DNA from: JBBRLA01 sp038231615
Lineage (GTDB): Bacteria; Myxococcota_A; Polyangia; Palsa-1104; JAEUJZ01
Length of the DNA stretch: 38,665 nucleotides
Direction: 5' to 3'
NCBI GenBank assembly: GCA_038231615.1
Contig: JBBRLA010000002.1
Span: 1 to 38,665 of the forward strand
Of this stretch, positions 27,635-35,784 are shown piece by piece (within the stretch, counting starts at the first letter, position 1; the number at the start of each line of letters is the position of its first letter). Both the position numbers and the translations under genes were made by a program. The notes beneath the pieces were generated by a model. That model searched no databases. It saw only the letters and a program-made list of their open reading frames with translations, and was not told the origin of the DNA.

Positions 27635-28973
27635 CGCCCTGCTTTTGCGCGGGGGGACGCTGGTCACCATGGACCCGGCCCGCGAGATCGTGGCCGGGGA
27701 CCTGCTGATCGAGAAGGGCCGCATCACCGCGCTGGGCGCCATCCCCGAGGTCCCCGTCGGCACCGAAGTGCTGGATGCCACCGGGTGCCTGGTGATGCCG
27801 GGACTGGTGCAGGCCCATGTGCACCTGTGCCAAACCCTCTGCCGGGGGCAGGCAGAGGACCTGCCGCTGCTCTCCTGGCTGCGCGAGCGGGTCTGGCCCT
27901 ATGAGGCGGCGCTCTCGGAGGAAGCGACGGCGGTGTCGGCGCAGCTCGGGTGCGCGGAGCTTCTGCTCTCGGGGACCACTGCGATCCTCGACATGGGCAC
28001 GGTGCACCACGAGGAGGCGCTGATCGAGGCCGTGGCCCGGATCGGCATCCGCGCCACGATGGGCAAGGCGATGATGGACCTGCACGGGGAGGCGCCGGCA
28101 GGACTTCACGAGACCACCCGGGACTCGCTGGCCGAGTCTGACGAGCTGTGCCGACGCTGGCACGGCAAGCGGGAGGGGCGCATCCGCTATGCATACGCAC
28201 CGCGCTTCGTGCTCTCGTGCAGCGATGAACTCATGCGCGGGGTGGCGGAGCGGGTGGCGGCGGGGGGGGCGGATGGGCCGCGGGTACACACCCACGCGGC
28301 GGAGCAGCAGGCGGAGCTGGCGCTGGTGCGGCAGCGGCTGGGGCGGGACAACGTCGCGGCGCTGGCCCACCTGGGGATCGCCGGGGATCGCACGGTGCTG
28401 GCCCACTGCGTCCACGTGGACCAGGCGGAGCGCCACACGCTCTCGTCGTGGGGCACCCACGTGGTACACTGCCCGTCGTCGAACCTGAAGCTGGGTTCAG
28501 GGCTGGCCCCGGTGGTCGAACTCCTTGCGCTGGGGATCAACGTGGCCCTGGGGGCCGACGGAGCGCCGTGCAACAACCGGCTGGACGGGTTCGAGGAGCT
28601 GCGGCTGTGTTCCTTGCTGCAACGAGGTCGCCTGGGGCCGACGGCAATCACCGCCCGGCAGGCCCTTTCGTGCGCCACTCTTGGCGGAGCGCGGGCGCTG
28701 GGGCTTTCGCGGGAGATCGGATCGCTTGAGGTGGGCAAGCGGGCCGACGTGGTGGTGGTGGATGTACAGAAGGTGCACCTGACCCCGGATTACGATCCGC
28801 TCTCGGCGCTGTGCCACGGGGTCCGCGGCAGCGATGTGCGGGACGTGCTGGTGGATGGCCAGCTGCTGGTGCGAGGGGGACGGCTGACGGAGCACACCGG
28901 CCTGGACCTTTCGACCCTGCGTGAGCAGGCGAATGAACAGGCGCGACTTACCTTGCGACGGGCTGGGCGTTAG
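27627..28973 (+). CDS. Amidohydrolase, MtaD/SsnA/TrzN-type nucleoside deaminase-like
   Basis: The 448-residue product is a metal-dependent amidohydrolase. It has HVH (His64, His66) in a QAHVHLCQTL motif followed by RGQAEDLPLLSWL, HTH at 221-223, HCVH around 260-263 and Asp311 in GADGAPCNN. This set is shared by methylthioadenosine/adenosylhomocysteine deaminases, triazine hydrolases and guanine-deaminase relatives. In a nucleoside operon lacking an adenosine deaminase, deamination of adenosine-type nucleosides is the best guess, but the substrate is inferred. The GTG start overlaps the cdd stop by 8 bp. The 3' end overlaps the convergent RGER-repeat gene by 26 bp. Confidence 0.88.
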   Translation: MADALLLRGGTLVTMDPAREIVAGDLLIEKGRITALGAIPEVPVGTEVLDATGCLVMPGLVQAHVHLCQTLCRGQAEDLPLLSWLRERVWPYEAALSEEATAVSAQLGCAELLLSGTTAILDMGTVHHEEALIEAVARIGIRATMGKAMMDLHGEAPAGLHETTRDSLAESDELCRRWHGKREGRIRYAYAPRFVLSCSDELMRGVAERVAAGGADGPRVHTHAAEQQAELALVRQRLGRDNVAALAHLGIAGDRTVLAHCVHVDQAERHTLSSWGTHVVHCPSSNLKLGSGLAPVVELLALGINVALGADGAPCNNRLDGFEELRLCSLLQRGRLGPTAITARQALSCATLGGARALGLSREIGSLEVGKRADVVVVDVQKVHLTPDYDPLSALCHGVRGSDVRDVLVDGQLLVRGGRLTEHTGLDLSTLREQANEQARLTLRRAGR

Positions 28974-29472
28974 CGCCGGCGGCCTCTTCAGCGGCCCCGC
29001 GGCGCACTTTGCGCTCGCCGCGGATCTCGTTGCGCTCCCCGCGACGCTCCTGGCGTTCGCCCCGGACCTCCTTGACCTCGCCCCGGCGCACCTCTGCGGC
29101 GCCGTGCGCTTCCTTGGCGGCGCCCCGCGCCTCCAGGCGCTCTCCCTTGGCCTCGACCCGTGCCGCAGCGACCGGGTGGCCGGTGGCATCCAGGACGGCG
29201 GCGCGCTGTTCCAGCCGCTCCCCGCGGCGCTCCAGGCGCTCGCCGCGGACCTCCTTGCGCTCCCCGCGCTGCTCCAGACGCTCGCCCCGGACTTCCTTGC
29301 GCTCCCCGCGACGCTCCTGGACAGCGCCCCGGACCTCCTGCCGCTGGCCGCGGTTCACCTGGGCGGCGCCCGCGGCCTCTACGGCGACGTTGTCGGCATG
29401 GGCCAGGACAGGCGCCAGGCAGAAAGTGCTCACCAGGGCCAGGCGGGAAACGATGGTTTTCACGGTCAGCAT
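28948..29472 (-). CDS. Secreted RGER-repeat protein
   Basis: The 174-residue product has a signal peptide (cleavage near AHA-D), and nearly all the rest is built from heptads of the form RGERxEx, with variants GAAxEx and GQRxEx. It is extremely charged, with alternating Arg and Glu, and contains no cysteine after the signal peptide. A seven-residue period suits a long helix or coiled coil. A perfect ribosome-binding site (AAGGAGG at 29485-29479, six bases before the ATG) supports a real, well-translated gene. I know no function. Export and charge suggest a surface- or DNA/polysaccharide-interacting protein, but this is speculation. Confidence 0.75.
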   Translation of the reverse strand: MLTVKTIVSRLALVSTFCLAPVLAHADNVAVEAAGAAQVNRGQRQEVRGAVQERRGERKEVRGERLEQRGERKEVRGERLERRGERLEQRAAVLDATGHPVAAARVEAKGERLEARGAAKEAHGAAEVRRGEVKEVRGERQERRGERNEIRGERKVRRGAAEEAAGANAQPVAR

Positions 29473-29478
29473 TGAAGT

Positions 29479-29485
29479 CCTCCTT
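29479..29485 (-). promoter_or_regulatory. Perfect Shine-Dalgarno of the RGER-repeat gene
   Basis: AAGGAGG on the minus strand is followed after six bases by the ATG at 29472. It fixes the start and is unusually strong for this window. Confidence 0.85.
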
Positions 29486-29583
29486 GGTTGCCAGTTCAGA
29501 CGGACCCACGGCCCGCTTATTCAAGCAACCCCTGACCGATCTCCTCGGACGACATGGGCTATGCTAGCCTACCCAGGTCAACG

Positions 29584-31047
29584 ATGAACGCCAAGATCCT
29601 TCATGTGAATCTGCAGGGTGGGCAGAACACGGAGTTTCCCCTTTTGCCGCAGGGCGTGATTCTCGGCAGGGCCCCGGCGTCCGACGTCCGCCTCGACGAT
29701 CCCTCCATGTCCAGCGTCCATGCCCAGGTCTTCTTTCAGGGCGGGGCCTGGTGGGTCGAGGACCGAAAGTCCCTCAACGGCACCTATGTGAACGGCATCC
29801 GTGTCAGCGGTCGAGTCCAGCTTTCCCACATGGCCCACCTGCGCTGCGGGTCGGTCCAGCTATGGTTCCTGCTGATCGTCGGCGTGGACAGCCCCACCCT
29901 CTTGCCAGGATCAGGGCCAGGGCCAGGGCCAGGGATGATCAGTCCCCGAGAGCTTTCTTCCCTGAAACAGGATCGCGACCGCCTGCGCGAGCAGGTCGAG
30001 GACATCAGGCGCCACGCGGAGGCCGATCTCTTGCCCGTGGTCACCGAGCGGGACTCCCTGCGCGACGAGCTGTGGAAGATCCGCCGGACCTGCACCGCCG
30101 CAGAGCAGGAAACCAAGGGGCTGCGTGAGGATCTTTTTCGCACCACGCAAAAGAACGGGGAACAGGAACTCAAGTTGCAGGCGCTGCTTTTGGAATCGCA
30201 GAACGATCACCGCCTGGCCGAGCAACGGCGCATCGAGGTCGAGCGGCTGAAGTCCGAGGGACAGAAGAAGGAGCAGGCAGCGGACGAGAAGCGGCTGGCC
30301 CTTGAGGGACGGGTCCGCGATCTGGAGGCAAAGGGGACGCTCCTTCTGGCCGAGAACAGCGAGCTGCGGGGGGCGGTGAAGCAGTCCCGGCAGAAGGCCG
30401 ATGAGCAGGAGGTCGCCAATCAGAACCAGAAACAAGAGAAAGAAAAAGCGACCCAGGCCCTGGACCAAAGAAACCGGGAGATGCGCGAGCTGAGGGGGCA
30501 CCTCACCGAGCTGGAGGTCAAGGTCAGCGCCGCCGAGAAGAAGGCCGAGCTTTCGACCGGAAAGCTCGACGCCATCATCGGCGAGAGAGACACCCTGAAG
30601 AAGCGCTACGATGAGCGCGTGGTCGCGCACACCGGGGTAAACGCGGAGAACCGCCTCCTGCGGGACGAACTTTTGCGATTAAAAGATGTGACCGCCCGGG
30701 AGGTAGGCCACCTCCGTCGGGAGAACCGTCGGCTCACCGAGGCGCTCGAAGAGCGGCGTGACGCGACACCCGCGAAAACTGCGGGAACGGGGCAGGCACC
30801 GGAAGAAGCCGCGACCTCGGCGACCCGGCAGATAGCCGCCCTGGTCTACCGCGGGGCCAGCAAGACCCTCGCCGCCTTGCAGGTCGATCTCCTTACCGCG
30901 CTGGACGGCTGCGCGGCACAGAAGGGCCCCCAATCTACCGATCAAGAGGCGCTGCGGGTGAGCTTGCAGAAGATGCTTGGACTGACCGAAGAGGCCACCA
31001 CCTGTATCGGCAGCCTCCAGCACGTCATTGATCGTGAAGCGCCGTAG
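29584..31047 (+). CDS. FHA domain protein with long coiled coil
   Basis: Residues ~20-95 form an FHA phosphothreonine-binding domain: GVILGRAPASDVRLDD, then SSVHAQVF, and the SLNGTYVNG motif. After a short Gly-Pro repeat, about 270 residues are charged coiled coil, followed by a Pro/Ala/Thr linker and a helical C-terminal region. The protein probably recognises a kinase-phosphorylated partner and acts as a scaffold in the cytoplasm. No kinase gene is nearby. ATG 29584 has AGG seven bases upstream and starts at the conserved fold; the in-frame ATG 29554 would add ten residues. The last residues, IDREAP, and the stop are supplied by a dispersed repeat. Confidence 0.85.
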   Translation: MNAKILHVNLQGGQNTEFPLLPQGVILGRAPASDVRLDDPSMSSVHAQVFFQGGAWWVEDRKSLNGTYVNGIRVSGRVQLSHMAHLRCGSVQLWFLLIVGVDSPTLLPGSGPGPGPGMISPRELSSLKQDRDRLREQVEDIRRHAEADLLPVVTERDSLRDELWKIRRTCTAAEQETKGLREDLFRTTQKNGEQELKLQALLLESQNDHRLAEQRRIEVERLKSEGQKKEQAADEKRLALEGRVRDLEAKGTLLLAENSELRGAVKQSRQKADEQEVANQNQKQEKEKATQALDQRNREMRELRGHLTELEVKVSAAEKKAELSTGKLDAIIGERDTLKKRYDERVVAHTGVNAENRLLRDELLRLKDVTAREVGHLRRENRRLTEALEERRDATPAKTAGTGQAPEEAATSATRQIAALVYRGASKTLAALQVDLLTALDGCAAQKGPQSTDQEALRVSLQKMLGLTEEATTCIGSLQHVIDREAP

Positions 31048-31061
31048 GCGCCGCGGTTCTG
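31031..31061. repeat. Dispersed 33-bp-family repeat, copy 3, at the FHA gene stop
   Basis: Matches deoB copy 2 from the GATCG(C/T)GAAGCGCCG part through GGCGCCGCGGTTC with two substitutions. It forms the hairpin GCGCC-GTA-GGCGC (31039-31051), and the FHA stop TAG (31045-31047) lies in its loop. It sits between the convergent FHA and small acidic genes. Confidence 0.8.
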
Positions 31062-31077
31062 GTCCGGCGAGGCCAGC

Positions 31078-31269
31078 CTATTCCGTCTCGGGCTCCAGCA
31101 CGTCCTCGACCGAGGAGGCCTTGCGCGCCCGATCGAGCCAGTGCTGAAGGCCAGCCGGATCGTGGCACCCGGAGATGAGGCGGCGCGTCCCCTCGCTGAT
31201 GGGGATGTCTCGCTCGGACAGGACGTTCAACACCTGTTCGGCCACGGATTCTGTTTTTTCGCCCGACAT
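31078..31269 (-). CDS. Small acidic protein resembling an Rpn/PD-(D/E)XK C-terminal segment
   Basis: ATG at 31269 has AGGAG seven bases upstream and gives a 63-residue product; the longer frame to 31377 is less likely. The sequence runs through VAEQVLNVLSERDIPISEG to LQHWLDRARKASSVEDVLE. This resembles the C-terminal helices of Rpn-family and PD-(D/E)XK nuclease-type transposase proteins. It could be an independent small gene or the remnant of such an element. No nuclease domain remains upstream. The next ~490 bp (31270-31760) hold no convincing gene. Confidence 0.5.
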   Translation of the reverse strand: MSGEKTESVAEQVLNVLSERDIPISEGTRRLISGCHDPAGLQHWLDRARKASSVEDVLEPETE

Positions 31270-31567
31270 GATGTACTCCTGATCTGGGTGTCGGCCGCCC
31301 GGCGTGAACAGAGAAGAGATGCCGGACGAGTTCATTTTTCCAGTGTCAGCCCGCCCTGCCCGACGGCCAGAGGCCATTAGCCAATGGATCGATCAGAGCA
31401 GGCGATCCAGACCGCCGGAACCTGCCCTTCCTAGATCAAGCTTTACCACGATCTCACGCCCGCGTCGGAAAAAAGCGTCACGCGAAAAAGGTTCAACGGT
31501 TGGGTCTGCTGAAAGGCGGCAGGCCAGAAGGGACACGCCAGGCTCGGCAAGGAACCGCTGGCGGGCG

Positions 31568-31606
31568 GATGCAATGTCGCTGGAACTGCAACTCCGGGGC
31601 CTGGTA
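31568..31606. repeat. Duplicated fragment of the adjacent transglutaminase gene
   Basis: The 32 bp at 31575-31606 are identical to 32452-32483 inside the transglutaminase-like gene, and the match extends left to 31568 with two differences. The source segment encodes YQAPELQFQRH. In the intergenic copy stops interrupt the minus-strand frame just upstream. It looks like a remnant of a duplication in the otherwise gene-free stretch 31270-31760. Confidence 0.7.
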
Positions 31607-31760
31607 CAGTATAGGCGCCCATCACCTGCAGTTGAGGTATACAGGCCCATGAAGACGAAGCTCGGATCGTGCACTCGGGCCGAGGCAGCGTGGTGGGTGA
31701 AACCGAGGCACGAAGTTGGAAATCGGAATCAAAACCCTTCCGCCGGTTTCACCCTCCCGG

Positions 31761-34700
31761 TCAGCGGCCCTTCGTCTTAGCGCCGTGGGGCTTGCCCTTG
31801 GGGTCGGGGGGCGGCGTCGCGCCGAAGACAATCTCCTGGGGTTGGCTCAGCACCTTCTGCACCGCCTGGCGGAAAACGGCGTACTCGCTGAGGGCCAGGC
31901 TGCTGCAGGTGCGCCGGTAGTCGAAGCGTAGTGTGACCCGCCGGTCTTCGGCGGTGGTGGTGCGCCCGGCTTCGAAGCACGGCCCGCTGACGTGGAACTC
32001 CGCGGGGGTATAACTCTGCTGGTAGCCCGGCGGCAGCTCCGCCGAAAACTCCAGCGATACGGTGTCGGTGGCGCCAAACCACAGCGGATGGTGCCGCTCG
32101 CCCAGCGTGACCGCGCCGCCCAGCGGGAAAAAGGACGGCACCTTCAGCCGCCAGTTCTTGCCCTCGGCCTGAAGCGATGCGCTCACGTCGGCGTCCAGTT
32201 CGACCGACACCGGCTGCCACACATCCTCGGCGTGGGCCGCCTTCATTTCCTTCATCGTCGAGCCGGCGAAGAGGCTGGCGGTGCTCTGCTGCAACGCCCG
32301 CTGCGCCTCCTCCGGGTTGCGCAGAAGACGCCGCAAGATGGAGGCCAGCGTGCCGCGCAGGGTGGTCTCGATGTGCGCGCTGGCCTTTGGCGCCGGGTCG
32401 CCGTTGCCGGCAGGATCGCCGCCGGGCGCCTGCACCTTCACCACGATGCGGTGTCGCTGGAACTGCAACTCCGGGGCCTGGTAGGGGATGGCGATAAACT
32501 CATAGGCCCCGGTCTCGGGATCGATCACCAGGCTCAGGGCCCCCTGATCGTCGGCGCGCAGGTTCCCCATGTCCAGGCCGTCCACAGTCGGGTCCAGAAA
32601 GAACCCCTCGGCGAAGCCGGTCTGCTTGGGGATGTAGGCGATGGCGTGATTGAACTGCTGGTTGGGCACCTCCCGCTCGACTTGCCCCACATCGGTGGTG
32701 CGCAGGATGGCGAAACGCACGGCGATGCCCACCTGCTTGGCCAGTTGAATCAGCAGCAGCGACTTGTCCTTGCAGTCGCCATAGCCGCGCTCCAGCACCA
32801 CCGGGCAAGCATGCGGTCGCACCCCGGCGATGGTGTTCTCATAGTCCATCTGGTAGCGGATCTCCTGGGAGACAAAGTGGAAGAGCTTCTCCAGGCATTC
32901 CCGGGGCTTCTCGCGAACGCCCTTGCACAGACGCTGCGCCAGCGCCACCACCTGGGGACTGCTGCGGTACACCCCCGACAGGAGCGCCCGCTCCCAGCGC
33001 ACATAATCCTCCCAGCTCGGCACGCTGCTGACGCTCACCGAGCGCCGCACGTCGCCGATCGGCGGCATCTGCGGCTCCCGGAAAAGCGGTGCCACGCCGT
33101 GCACGCTGAAGTGGTGGACCTGGCGCCCATCGACCACGCTGCGATTGTGCGCCACCTGGCCGTGGATGGCCAGGTGCAATGCACGATCCGCCGGCCACCC
33201 GGGAGGCAGCACCAGCCACCATGATTGATCTTCAATCTGCTCATTAATCCCCTGGAATGGCACCGTGCCGACGTACTGATTGGGCAGAAACCCCTGGGTC
33301 CCCTGCGGCTCGACGTACTGGAGCACGGTGAGCGAACTGGCGCTCAACTTGCGGAAGCGCACCTCGCCGCCGCGGATCGACGCCGCCTGCTGGCGCTCGC
33401 CGCCGCGATCGATGGCGTAGGCCTTGCGGATGCGCTGTCGTCCGCCTCCCAGACGGATGAGGGTCAGGGCGTCCCGGCCGCGCTCGTTCAGCGCCATCGC
33501 CACCCGGGTCACCGTCCGCTCGCTGCTGCCGTCGGCATGCACCTCGGACACCAGACTTTGAAGCAGCACTGCCACATCGGCGCCAGGGTGGCCCACCAGG
33601 CGTCCGGCGCGGGCGATGACCTCCTCGATGGCGTCGTCCGTGGGTACGAATCGCTTGCTGAATCCCTGGTCGTTGGGCTGCAAAAACTCCAGCCGCTCAG
33701 CCAGCGCGGCGCTCCCCGGGGCGCGTTCCAGGGCCAGGCGCAGGCACCGCAGCGACTCGGCGGCCTGGCCACGATCGTCTGCCAGGATGGCCAGGTGCTC
33801 CCATGGGGATGAGGCGTCGGGATCGATGTCGAGCGCTTGCTTGTAGCAGCGCTCCGCCCCGGGGCCGTCCCCGGCCTTCCGGCGTAGGTCGCCTTCCTCC
33901 ATGTAGAGCAGCGGATGATAGGGGCGCAGGCGCTCCCGTTCCTGTGCGTAGGCGATGGCGCGGCGCAGGTCGAAGCGGCGCGCGGCGATCGAGAGCAGGG
34001 CGCGCAGCGGTGCGTCGGCATTGGGGGCCAGCGCCTGGGCGCGGCGGTACGCGACCGTGGCCTCGTCGATGAAGCCTTGCTTGGCCAGGCACTCGCCGTG
34101 CTCCAGGTGGGCGGCGGCGTTGTCGGGCCAGCGTTCGAGGATGCGCTGAAGCTCCCTGCAGCGGTCGACCTGCCAGTCCCGCTGGTCGAAGAGCCGGGCC
34201 AGCTCCAGTTGCGCCTCGCGTGCCTGGGGTGCGCCGGACAGGGCCTGGGTCAGGTCCTGATAGGCCTTGTCGAGCTGCTGCTTGCCCCGATAGAAGCGGG
34301 CCCGCTCCAGCAGGAAGGCCGGCACCTTGGCTGCGTCGCCCCGCAAGGCGCGGTCGAGCAGGTCGATGAATTTTCCCGCTTCCTCGTTGAACTTGTAGGC
34401 CAGGCCGGCGTGGTACTGCGCTAGCAGGTTGCTGGGGGCGGCGGCCAAAAACTCGCCGAACGGCGCCAGGGCCTTCTCTGTCAGACCGGCCTGCTGATAC
34501 AGGTTGCCGAGCAGGAAGCGCCGCCGGTTGTTGGGAAAGATGTGCGCAATGCTCGCCGAGTTGCCGATGCGATCGGCGACGGCCGGCTCGGGGCCTTTTT
34601 TATAGGGCATTTTCGCGGTGCTGTACTGCAGGTCCGGCAGCGCGACACCGTCATCGTCGGTGATGCGGGCGGCCAGGGTGAACCGGCCGCGCTTGTTGGC

Positions 34701-35693
34701 GGCCTTGATGAGCAGCTTGTTCCAGCCCTTTTGCAGGTCTACCTGGGCCACCAGGTTGTCGGCGTCGCCGGCATGGACGTTCTCCTCCGAGAGCACCACC
34801 CCGTCGTTCCACAGGACCCGGGCGGCGCTGGCGGTGGTCAGGCGAAGCTGCGCCGGCCGTTCGCTGGCGGAATACACGAAGGAAAGCAGATAGGTGACGG
34901 CGAACTGGTCGGGAGACAGAAGGTCCGAGAGCGGTACGGCGCCGTCCTCGGTCAGGCGTTTCACCGTGCGCCAGCGGACCGGGACCAGCGCGCCGGGCAG
35001 CGATCGCTGAAGGTCTGCTCCAGCCTCCGCATCGACCTCGGGAGGATAAGCGGTGAGGAACCCCTTGCCCTGCTCATTATCAAACGCGCCGATGAGCAAA
35101 AAACGGTCCATATATCCCAATGCCTTCAGATAGGGGGCCGCCTCCCGCGGGTCGCGATCGTAGAGCAGGCCGACCAGGTGCTGCGCCGCCAGGGCGCGCA
35201 TGATCTTGCGCGGGTGCTCCCGGTAGATCTCCCGAAGCAGGGCGATGGTGGCACTGTCCTCTGAGGCGGTGTGTTCCTGGCGGTCGATTTCCCACAGGTA
35301 GAGTTCGGGGGCCTCCGCACTGACATCGGCGGCGGCCTTCATGAAGTGGAGCCAGGCCAGGTGTGGATCGCCCTGAAGGACCGCCAGGTGGGCGGCGACC
35401 TCGTGCAGGGCGGGGTGATCGGGGTAGCTGGACAGGGCGGCGTCGAGGTCCCGTTGCAGGTCCGCCGGGGTAAAGCGCCCTTGATAGAAGGCCGAGAGAA
35501 TGGGGGCCACGACGGTGTTGACGTCCGGGCCCTCGGGGGAACGGGTCAGGCGCCAGCCGGCATGTCCGCCGCCGCCAGCGTCGGGCGAAGCGGCGGGAAA
35601 GTCCCGGTAGGTCGCGGGCCTGCCGGCGCAGTGGGTGAAGGACAGAAGGACCAGGGGCCCCAGCAGGGAGCTGAGGGAAAGGCGCGTCGGCAT
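31761..35693 (-). CDS. TPR, DUF3857 and transglutaminase-like lipoprotein
   Basis: The 1310-residue product has a signal with lipobox-like LSFTHC. An N-terminal helical region follows, then a beta-sandwich around residues 250-350 that resembles PA14-type domains, TPR repeats at ~370-690 and a DUF3857-like beta region at ~700-900. A transglutaminase core has Cys (~973, in GYGDCKDKS), His (~1016, in FNHAIAY) and Asp (~1033, in LDPTVDG), so the triad is complete. The C-terminal ~250 residues are a beta-rich domain. It is probably anchored in the outer membrane facing the periplasm. The reaction is unknown; such proteins may be proteases or cross-linkers. It shares a 91-bp divergent intergenic region with the Old Yellow Enzyme gene. 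Confidence 0.85.
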   Translation of the reverse strand: MPTRLSLSSLLGPLVLLSFTHCAGRPATYRDFPAASPDAGGGGHAGWRLTRSPEGPDVNTVVAPILSAFYQGRFTPADLQRDLDAALSSYPDHPALHEVAAHLAVLQGDPHLAWLHFMKAAADVSAEAPELYLWEIDRQEHTASEDSATIALLREIYREHPRKIMRALAAQHLVGLLYDRDPREAAPYLKALGYMDRFLLIGAFDNEQGKGFLTAYPPEVDAEAGADLQRSLPGALVPVRWRTVKRLTEDGAVPLSDLLSPDQFAVTYLLSFVYSASERPAQLRLTTASAARVLWNDGVVLSEENVHAGDADNLVAQVDLQKGWNKLLIKAANKRGRFTLAARITDDDGVALPDLQYSTAKMPYKKGPEPAVADRIGNSASIAHIFPNNRRRFLLGNLYQQAGLTEKALAPFGEFLAAAPSNLLAQYHAGLAYKFNEEAGKFIDLLDRALRGDAAKVPAFLLERARFYRGKQQLDKAYQDLTQALSGAPQAREAQLELARLFDQRDWQVDRCRELQRILERWPDNAAAHLEHGECLAKQGFIDEATVAYRRAQALAPNADAPLRALLSIAARRFDLRRAIAYAQERERLRPYHPLLYMEEGDLRRKAGDGPGAERCYKQALDIDPDASSPWEHLAILADDRGQAAESLRCLRLALERAPGSAALAERLEFLQPNDQGFSKRFVPTDDAIEEVIARAGRLVGHPGADVAVLLQSLVSEVHADGSSERTVTRVAMALNERGRDALTLIRLGGGRQRIRKAYAIDRGGERQQAASIRGGEVRFRKLSASSLTVLQYVEPQGTQGFLPNQYVGTVPFQGINEQIEDQSWWLVLPPGWPADRALHLAIHGQVAHNRSVVDGRQVHHFSVHGVAPLFREPQMPPIGDVRRSVSVSSVPSWEDYVRWERALLSGVYRSSPQVVALAQRLCKGVREKPRECLEKLFHFVSQEIRYQMDYENTIAGVRPHACPVVLERGYGDCKDKSLLLIQLAKQVGIAVRFAILRTTDVGQVEREVPNQQFNHAIAYIPKQTGFAEGFFLDPTVDGLDMGNLRADDQGALSLVIDPETGAYEFIAIPYQAPELQFQRHRIVVKVQAPGGDPAGNGDPAPKASAHIETTLRGTLASILRRLLRNPEEAQRALQQSTASLFAGSTMKEMKAAHAEDVWQPVSVELDADVSASLQAEGKNWRLKVPSFFPLGGAVTLGERHHPLWFGATDTVSLEFSAELPPGYQQSYTPAEFHVSGPCFEAGRTTTAEDRRVTLRFDYRRTCSSLALSEYAVFRQAVQKVLSQPQEIVFGATPPPDPKGKPHGAKTKGR

Positions 35694-35722
35694 GGGTATG
35701 GAATCCGCGGCGTGTCGTCCCG

Positions 35723-35736
35723 CCGTTCATGAACGG
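35723..35736. promoter_or_regulatory. Perfect 14-bp palindrome between divergent genes
   Basis: CCGTTCATGAACGG is a perfect palindrome 29 bp before the transglutaminase gene start and 48 bp before the Old Yellow Enzyme gene. It is the size of a dimeric regulator's operator, and a TetR- or MarR-type site is possible. No regulator gene is adjacent. Confidence 0.4.
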
Positions 35737-35784
35737 TAGCACGCCACGGTTGACTTTGGGCCCTGGTCAAGACAGGGTCTCCTC

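Noticed and set aside
31393..31674. 93-codon minus-strand ORF in the gene-free stretch
   Set aside because: No ribosome-binding site, unusual composition, and it crosses the duplicated fragment in another frame; not supported as a gene.
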